From: Actinomycetota bacterium
GTDB lineage: Bacteria; Actinomycetota; Actinomycetes; Actinomycetales; Microbacteriaceae
Assembly (NCBI GenBank): GCA_009704225.1
Contig: WLEN01000016.1
Coordinates: 1-10,683, forward strand
Direction of reading: 5' to 3'
Length of the DNA stretch: 10,683 bases
Shown here: piece after piece, positions 6,788 through 10,683 of the stretch
Layout: the number at the start of each line of letters is the position of its first letter
Numbering within the stretch: the first letter of the stretch is position 1
Made by a program: the position numbers and the translations under genes
The notes under the pieces: generated by a model
The model's database searches: none
What the model was told of the DNA's origin: nothing
Seen by the model: the letters and a program-made list of their open reading frames with translations, nothing else

Positions 6788-6837
6788 CGCCGCGCACAGG
6801 CATTCGAACGCGAGGAAGTAGCTTGACAGGCGACCGA

Positions 6838-6843
6838 TAGAGT
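6838..6843 (+). promoter_or_regulatory. -10-like TAGAGT in front of the EamA exporter gene
   Basis: TAGAGT ends 7 nt before the ATG at 6851, fitting leaderless transcription. There is no Shine-Dalgarno sequence at a useful distance. A TTGACA at 6823-6828 is only 9 nt upstream of it, too close to be its -35 in a standard sigma-70 promoter, so the -35 is unassigned. Confidence 0.35.
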
Positions 6844-6850
6844 CGTCACC

Positions 6851-7696
6851 ATGAAGTCTCAGGCTGTCCCCGGCTGGGTGTTCGCCGTGGCCGCGATGGC
6901 GATCCTTCAGTTCGCGGCGGCCGTGACGACTCAGTTGTACCCGATCGTCGGCCCAGCCGGCGCTGGCTGGCTCCGGCTCGTGGGTGGCGCCATCATATTT
7001 CTCGCACTCGTTCGCCCCGACTTTCGGTCGTACGGTCAATCGAACCTTCGCCTTCTCATCGGGTTGGGGCTCGCCACCGCTCTGATGACAATCTCGTTCC
7101 AGTTCGCTGTTGCCACCATCGGACTCAGCATGACCGTGCCGATTCAGTTCCTCGGACCGCTCACGGTCGGGGTCTTGCGCGCAAAAAAACGCAGCCACAT
7201 TTGGTGGCCCGTTATTGCTTTGGTCGGCGTGATTGCCGTCACCCAACCGTGGAAGGGGTCAATTGATCCGTGGGGGGTGATGTGGGCACTGCTCGCGGGG
7301 TGTGGCTGGGCGCTCTACATAGTCATGACTCAAGCCGCTGGCGATCGCGTTTCAGGTTTCCGAGCGCTCGCGGTCACAATCCCGGTTGCCGCCATCGCCG
7401 CGACGTTCGTCGGACTTCCGTCAGCCTGGGGGCACCTCGACCTTTGGGTGGTGCTCGCCGGCCTAGGACTGGGGCTACTCATGCCGGTGATTCCTTTCGC
7501 CCTTGAACTCGTTGCGCTCCAACGACTTACCGCAGCGGCATTCGGCACTCTTTCTGCAGGTGAGCCAGCCCTCGCCGCCATTTTTGGAGTGACCCTCCTA
7601 GGGGAACAACTCGACTTTGTCCAAGTCGTGGGAATCGGTATCGTCATCATCGCGGCCGTCACGGCGGAACGAACAGGTCGACGCGCTGTTGGTTGA
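6851..7696 (+). CDS. EamA/DMT family exporter, RhtA-like
   Basis: A 281-residue membrane transporter with about ten hydrophobic helices in two EamA repeats. It resembles the threonine/homoserine exporter RhtA. The N-terminal half has YPIVGPAGAGWLRL (36-49), and the C-terminal half has the characteristic MPVIPFALELVALQRL (about 216-231), AFGTLSAGEPALAAIFG and LLGEQL. Such proteins export amino acids or related metabolites by secondary transport across the cytoplasmic membrane. The ATG at 6851 follows a -10-like TAGAGT by 7 nt. The gene is divergent from the amidase across an 83-bp gap that holds a palindrome. An amidase releasing a small amine or acid next to an exporter could be functionally linked, but that is speculation. 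Substrate specificity cannot be read from the sequence. Confidence 0.87.
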   Translation: MKSQAVPGWVFAVAAMAILQFAAAVTTQLYPIVGPAGAGWLRLVGGAIIFLALVRPDFRSYGQSNLRLLIGLGLATALMTISFQFAVATIGLSMTVPIQFLGPLTVGVLRAKKRSHIWWPVIALVGVIAVTQPWKGSIDPWGVMWALLAGCGWALYIVMTQAAGDRVSGFRALAVTIPVAAIAATFVGLPSAWGHLDLWVVLAGLGLGLLMPVIPFALELVALQRLTAAAFGTLSAGEPALAAIFGVTLLGEQLDFVQVVGIGIVIIAAVTAERTGRRAVG

Positions 7697-7704
7697 TGAT
7701 GCCC

Positions 7705-7710
7705 TAGCCT
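7705..7710 (+). promoter_or_regulatory. -10-like TAGCCT in front of the HNH-like gene
   Basis: TAGCCT ends 6 nt before the ATG at 7717, giving a predicted leaderless mRNA. It starts 9 nt after the stop codon of the exporter gene. No convincing -35 is visible, and no ribosome binding site lies before the ATG. Confidence 0.35.
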
Positions 7711-7716
7711 CGACTT

Positions 7717-8157
7717 ATGAGCGACATCACAACCGTCGGCGAAATCGACAACTGGACATGCTGGTTGTGCGACCAATCGGTCGATCCGGATGGATCAGTG
7801 AATTCCGATTTAGGGCCGAGTGTCGACAGCTATGCGGCAACGCGGGTCAAAAAGGGCGCACCCGCTGTCGAACGGCTCGCTCATCGGCAGTGCAACACGA
7901 TGAAGGGCAAGATTTCGCCAGTTGTACGGTGGTCGCCAGAGCTTTTCGTGGTGGATCCATCGCCCATCTTCGAAGCCGTCGAGCGACTACGCGCCAAAGG
8001 CGGTCGCGAGATAGTGGCCAGGTGTCCCGACGAGCGTGACGCACAGCAGGCCTCAGATTGGCTACTCGATCGGGTGTCGCGCCTCGCACCCGACCTTCCG
8101 TTATCGACCCAGATCAGTCCGGGCGGCGGTCAGTTCATGCTGTACCTGACGCGCTAA
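7717..8157 (+). CDS. Small degenerate HNH-like zinc-binding protein
   Basis: A 146-residue protein with an N-terminal HNH/treble-clef-like fold. CWLC (C15, C18) is followed after 17 residues by PSVDS (34-38), and then by ERLAHRQCNTMKGK (52-65), which closely resembles the HNH ending with its CN..KG pattern (C59, N60, K63, G64). C15, C18, H56 and C59 could bind a structural zinc. In active HNH nucleases the VD pair is followed by the catalytic His; here S38 takes that place, so cleavage activity is doubtful. The C-terminal half (about 80-146) is a mixed alpha/beta segment I do not recognise. Similar proteins with this CWLC...AHRxCN layout occur in actinobacteria as hypothetical proteins (from memory). 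The start ATG 7717 is supported by the close -10-like element. Possible roles: nucleic-acid binding or a degenerate nuclease. Confidence 0.65.
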   Translation: MSDITTVGEIDNWTCWLCDQSVDPDGSVNSDLGPSVDSYAATRVKKGAPAVERLAHRQCNTMKGKISPVVRWSPELFVVDPSPIFEAVERLRAKGGREIVARCPDERDAQQASDWLLDRVSRLAPDLPLSTQISPGGGQFMLYLTR

Positions 8158-8179
8158 TCCCCCGAAGTCTGACGGAAAC

Positions 8180-8185
8180 TAGGCT
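8180..8185 (+). promoter_or_regulatory. -10-like TAGGCT in front of the DUF427 gene
   Basis: TAGGCT ends 6 nt before the ATG at 8192, so transcription could start at the start codon. The intervening GGAAAA contains a GGA that might act as a very weak ribosome binding site. No good -35 is seen at the expected distance. Confidence 0.4.
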
Positions 8186-8191
8186 GGAAAA

Positions 8192-8671
8192 ATGGCAGAC
8201 AAGATGGTGAAAGAATCAGTGTGGGATTACCCGCGGCCGCCTCGGGTTGAGCCCGTGAGTTCCCACATCGTCGTTGTCCACGACGGGGTGGAGATTGTTT
8301 CCACGAACAGTGCGGTTCGCGTCTTAGAAACCTCCCATCCGCCCACGTATTACCTGCCGATTGCTGATTTCATCGACGGGGTTTTGATCCCGGTAACCAG
8401 AAACACCGTGTGCGAATTCAAGGGGACGGCGAGCTATTTCGACCTCATGATCTCAGGTCAAAGGCTCGACCGAGCCGCGTGGACGTATGAAAATCCAGCC
8501 AACGGGTTCGAGTCTCTAGCAGGCAAGATTGCTCTCTACGCCAGCCGAGTCGACCTGTGCCAAGTGGGGGACGAGACTGTGATTCCGCAGGAAGGCGACT
8601 TCTACGGCGGCTGGATCACACGCAATATCGAGGGGCCGTTCAAGGGCGCCCCTGGGACAGCCGGTTGGTAA
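8192..8671 (+). CDS. DUF427 domain protein
   Basis: A 159-residue soluble protein covering a complete DUF427 domain. Signature stretches are ESVWDYPRPPRVEP (8-21), VLETSHPPTYYLP (44-56), the CEFKGTASYFD block (74-84), AWTYENP (96-102), and the C-terminal EGDFYGGWITRNIEGPFKG (134-152) ending in PGTAGW. The family folds as a compact beta-rich domain and has no firmly established biochemical role. Domain and length are both normal, with no sign of damage. The start is ATG 8192, where a -10-like element lies 6 nt upstream. It stands alone between separately promoted genes. Confidence 0.88.
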   Translation: MADKMVKESVWDYPRPPRVEPVSSHIVVVHDGVEIVSTNSAVRVLETSHPPTYYLPIADFIDGVLIPVTRNTVCEFKGTASYFDLMISGQRLDRAAWTYENPANGFESLAGKIALYASRVDLCQVGDETVIPQEGDFYGGWITRNIEGPFKGAPGTAGW

Positions 8672-8679
8672 ATCGCTGA

Positions 8680-8711
8680 CGAATCTCGCACCCTGAAACT
8701 TCACAGATTCG
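8680..8711. promoter_or_regulatory. 7-bp dyad flanking the -35 of the DUF2231-cytochrome b5 gene
   Basis: CGAATCT (8680-8686) and AGATTCG (8705-8711) form a perfect inverted repeat separated by 18 nt. The loop contains CTGAAA (8693-8698), a fair -35 hexamer spaced 18 nt from TACGGT at 8717-8722. The arrangement suggests an operator straddling the promoter. A terminator for the upstream DUF427 gene is less likely because no T-run follows the second arm. Confidence 0.35.
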
Positions 8712-8716
8712 GACGG

Positions 8717-8722
8717 TACGGT
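8717..8722 (+). promoter_or_regulatory. -10-like TACGGT in front of the DUF2231-cytochrome b5 gene
   Basis: TACGGT ends 7 nt before the ATG at 8730, again giving a predicted leaderless transcript. CTGAAA 18 nt upstream is a plausible -35. An out-of-frame ATG at 8725 lies between the -10 and the start and is probably irrelevant. Confidence 0.38.
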
Positions 8723-8729
8723 AAATGTC

Positions 8730-9464
8730 ATGCCTGATTTTTTTGACACCATCGCTGGCCTACCCGTCCATCCCCTCGTGATTCACTTCGTAGTTGTTGT
8801 CGTCCCCCTCGCAGCGTTGGGTTTGATTGTCGCCGTGCTGAACACATCATTTCGACGTCGTTTCGCTCTCGCCCTGGTGCTTCTGCTCGCGGTGTCCGTG
8901 CCACTGTCGTTCATCGCAAAGGAATCGGGCGAGTCACTCGCTGAACGAGTGGGCATCACTGAACGCCACCAAAGCTTGGGGGACATCTTCCCCCTGTGGG
9001 TGACGGTTCTCGCAGTTGTCACAGTGGTCTGGTATCTCGTTTCCCGTCGGGATGGCTCGGACGTCTTGCGGAAGATTGCCGGCGTAGCCGTAATTGCGGT
9101 CTCCATCGGCGTTACCTCGCTGACGTTTCTCGTTGGACATTCCGGGGCCGAAGCGACGTGGGCGAAACTCATTGGCGCTCCCGTCGACCCAAACCCAACA
9201 GCAACCACGACGGACCCTGCCGCGGGAACGATTACGTCCGCCGACGTCAGCCAACACGCGCGCCCCGGCGACTGCTGGACCATCATCGACGGCTCGGTTT
9301 ACGACATGACACCTTTCCTGAACCAGCACCCCGGCGGCTCTGCCGCAATCGCGGGCCTCTGTGGCGTTGATGGAACAGCGGGTTTCCGCGCACAACACGG
9401 GAGTGCCTCGGCGCCGAACGCTCAACTCGAACCCTTGAAGATCGGTGTGCTCGCTACTCCGTAG
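8730..9464 (+). CDS. DUF2231 membrane domain fused to a cytochrome b5 heme domain
   Basis: A 244-residue protein of two parts. Residues 1-140 form a four-helix DUF2231 membrane domain with its characteristic histidines: H14 and H19 in GLPVHPLVIHF, H80 in ITERHQSLGD, H137 in VGHSGAEATW. A Pro/Thr-rich linker (about 152-165) leads to a cytochrome b5-like domain (166-244). There, H200 in LNQHPGGSAA and H223 in FRAQHGS should be the axial heme ligands. C182 and C211 are placed for a possible disulfide. Positive charges in the first and third loops (FRRRF, SRRDGS...RK) suggest N-out/C-out topology, putting the heme domain outside the membrane. Inferred role: membrane-linked electron transfer, perhaps via heme in the membrane part as well. 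The partner is unknown. The gene has its own predicted promoter with a dyad. Confidence 0.82.
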   Translation: MPDFFDTIAGLPVHPLVIHFVVVVVPLAALGLIVAVLNTSFRRRFALALVLLLAVSVPLSFIAKESGESLAERVGITERHQSLGDIFPLWVTVLAVVTVVWYLVSRRDGSDVLRKIAGVAVIAVSIGVTSLTFLVGHSGAEATWAKLIGAPVDPNPTATTTDPAAGTITSADVSQHARPGDCWTIIDGSVYDMTPFLNQHPGGSAAIAGLCGVDGTAGFRAQHGSASAPNAQLEPLKIGVLATP

Positions 9465-9507
9465 CAGAGCGACGTGGTTGTGGGAACAGCATGAATGCGT
9501 GTGAACA

Positions 9508-10152
9508 ATGACCGTGATGCCTATGTTCCCGCTCGGGTCGGTGTTGTTCCCGTCCATGCCATTGACGTTGCGAATCTTTGAAGAGCGTTACCTGAAACTA
9601 CTCGGTGATTTGATGAGTTCCGACACACCAGAGTTCGGAGTCGTCCTGGTGTCGCGTGGATCCGAAGTCGGGGGCGGGGAGCAGCGCATGACAATTGGAA
9701 CCGTTGCGTCGGTCACCGAAATCGGAACCACCGACGAATTCTTGGGGCTCGAGTCCTTCGGGTCACGCCGCTTTCGCGTGAATGACTGGCTGCCTGACGA
9801 CCCCTACCCCATTGCCGAAATCGACTTCATCCCCGATCTGATCTGGGAAGACAGCCTGATGCCTGCTCGCGTGCACCTCGAATCGCAGGTACGTACGTTG
9901 CTCAGCCTTGCGAGCGAATTCGGAGAGCTGGTTTTTGATGCGGACATCGAACTGAGTGACGACCCCATGAGTGCCGCCTGGCAATTGGCAGGGATTCTGC
10001 CCATCGGCGAACTCGACCGGTTCGATTTGCTCAGTTCGCAGTCCGCCGAAGAACTACTTGCCCGGGCATATTCCATTGCAACGAGCGGGATTGAGACGGT
10101 GCGGGCGATGTTGGCCAGTGGCGGCGAACCCGACGCGACGGGGAATTCATAG
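9508..10152 (+). CDS. Stand-alone Lon substrate-binding (LON) domain protein
   Basis: A 214-residue soluble protein matching the N-terminal substrate-binding domain of Lon proteases. The opening MPMFPLGSVLFPSMPLTLRI (4-23), then FEERYLKLLGDL, are diagnostic. A middle VLVSRGSEVGGGE segment and EIGTTDEFLGLESFGSRRFRV (about 71-91) continue the fold. A helical C-terminal part follows (about 130-205). There is no AAA+ ATPase and no Ser-Lys protease domain, so this is not Lon itself. Stand-alone LON proteins of this size are common in actinobacteria and may bind damaged or specific proteins; their role is not settled. The ATG at 9508 is the first start after an in-frame TGA at 9502, and no clear ribosome binding site or -10 is visible. 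Upstream, an imperfect direct repeat (GTGGGAACA 9480-9488, GTGTGAACA 9499-9507) is noted. Confidence 0.85.
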   Translation: MTVMPMFPLGSVLFPSMPLTLRIFEERYLKLLGDLMSSDTPEFGVVLVSRGSEVGGGEQRMTIGTVASVTEIGTTDEFLGLESFGSRRFRVNDWLPDDPYPIAEIDFIPDLIWEDSLMPARVHLESQVRTLLSLASEFGELVFDADIELSDDPMSAAWQLAGILPIGELDRFDLLSSQSAEELLARAYSIATSGIETVRAMLASGGEPDATGNS

Positions 10153-10153
10153 C

Positions 10154-10173
10154 GCGGGTCACAAGGCACCCGC
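10154..10173. terminator. Weak hairpin between converging LON and epimerase genes
   Basis: GCGGGT and ACCCGC form a perfect 6-bp stem with an 8-nt loop, starting 2 nt after the LON gene stop, in the 54-bp gap between converging genes. No T-run follows on either strand, so it is not a classical intrinsic terminator. It may still serve as a terminator of the T-less kind reported in high-GC bacteria. Confidence 0.3.
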
Positions 10174-10206
10174 CCGAACGTCGTCAATCGAAATCTGCTG
10201 ATCAAT

Positions 10207-10683
10207 TCATCTATAAGAGTGCACCAGCTCCTTGAGCATGGAGTTCCAGGGAGTTGGTTTGAGACCGAACGTTCGTCGGGTGGCAGAGTCATCAATGACA
10301 AATGGCGCGGTGAATTGATAGCTTCCATTATTGAGTTCGCGGATTACCGGGTTGAATAGGCCCAAGATCGTCAGAATTCCGCGGGAAACCGATCCCACCT
10401 TCACATCTGCTAATCCCAACTCTTTCGCGATGTCCATCACCACTTCGCGCTGAGTTTTGGGGGTGTTACTCGGCACGTGCCACGCCTTGCCCCATGCTTG
10501 CGGTTCGGTCGCAACTATTCTCATCAGGGTTGCAACATCGGCGGGCGCCGTCCAACTGTGAAGATGATCAATCTCGCCCAGCAATTGAACACCTTTTCCC
10601 GATTTCAACACGGGCACAACGCGATCTCCGAACCTGCTTTGCATTCCCGGCGAGATATAGTCTGAGCCGCGAACCTCGACCGC
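10207..10683 (-). CDS. NAD-dependent epimerase/dehydratase, C-terminal part (cut by window edge)
   Basis: The last 158 residues of an extended short-chain dehydrogenase/epimerase; the frame is open to the right edge of the window. The first visible residues, EVRGSDYISPG, match the segment just after the catalytic Tyr-Lys region in NAD-dependent sugar-epimerase-like proteins. HLHSWTAPADVATLMRIVAT (after the GEID) is the typical substrate-domain motif with the conserved DVA. WGKAWHVPSNTPKTQREVV and a C-terminal TRRTFGLKPTPW segment follow, as usual for this family. The Rossmann GxxGxxG motif and the YxxxK catalytic pair must lie outside the window. The methionine at 10644 is internal, since homologous sequence continues upstream of it. 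The substrate cannot be inferred. It converges on the LON gene. Confidence 0.83.
   Translation of the reverse strand, partial: AVEVRGSDYISPGMQSRFGDRVVPVLKSGKGVQLLGEIDHLHSWTAPADVATLMRIVATEPQAWGKAWHVPSNTPKTQREVVMDIAKELGLADVKVGSVSRGILTILGLFNPVIRELNNGSYQFTAPFVIDDSATRRTFGLKPTPWNSMLKELVHSYR

Noticed and set aside
6823..6828. Consensus TTGACA as -35 of the exporter gene
   Set aside because: Only 9 nt separate it from TAGAGT, and no -10 lies 16-19 nt downstream before the start codon, so it is probably chance or belongs to something else.
9508..10152. Truncated Lon protease
   Set aside because: The frame ends normally at about 214 residues with no trace of ATPase or protease domains downstream, and stand-alone LON proteins of this length are a known family.

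Overview
The window reads as a gene-dense stretch of an actinobacterial chromosome, probably a moderate-GC member of the Microbacteriaceae or a relative (inference). Three things suggest this. The uncharacterised families present (DUF1801, DUF3817, DUF4287, DUF427, DUF2231 plus cytochrome b5) are in forms I know from actinobacteria. The arsenate reductase is of the single-domain low-molecular-weight-phosphatase type common in that phylum. Many genes have a -10-like TANNNT element only 6-7 nt before the start codon, as expected for leaderless mRNAs. I see no rRNA, tRNA, CRISPR array, insertion sequence or phage gene, and no gene-free stretch longer than about 85 bases.

Left part (1-4184, minus strand): one tightly overlapping gene train read right to left: DUF4287 protein, arsenate reductase arsC, an MBOAT membrane O-acyltransferase, two tandem paralogous membrane-anchored SGNH-like proteins, and a DUF1801 protein. 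A further gene may start at the left edge. Adjacent genes overlap by 4-23 nt, except for a 4-nt gap before arsC. A good promoter (TTCACA, 18 nt, TATATT) sits directly in front of the first gene. The MBOAT and the two SGNH-like proteins form a plausible envelope O-acylation module of the DltB/DltD or AlgI/AlgJ type. Both SGNH-like copies lack a textbook DxxH motif and share a pair of cysteines. The copy nearest the MBOAT is clearly AT-richer than the rest of the window.

Middle (4185-7696): a DUF3817 membrane protein on the plus strand converges on a large amidase-signature enzyme on the minus strand. Their stop codons share the same CTAG. The amidase carries an unusual C-terminal beta-rich extension, and a perfect 15-bp palindrome lies on its putative -10 and start. 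A divergent RhtA-like EamA exporter follows.

Right part (7697-10683, mostly plus strand): a small degenerate HNH/zinc-ribbon protein, a DUF427 protein, a DUF2231-cytochrome b5 fusion predicted to place a heme domain outside the cell, and a stand-alone Lon-substrate-binding-domain protein. The C-terminal part of an NAD-dependent epimerase converges from the right edge. These look like separately transcribed housekeeping or accessory genes rather than one pathway.

The best candidates for something undescribed are the MBOAT/twin-SGNH module coupled to arsC, the DUF2231-cytochrome b5 fusion with a dyad over its promoter, and the systematic leaderless-promoter geometry.
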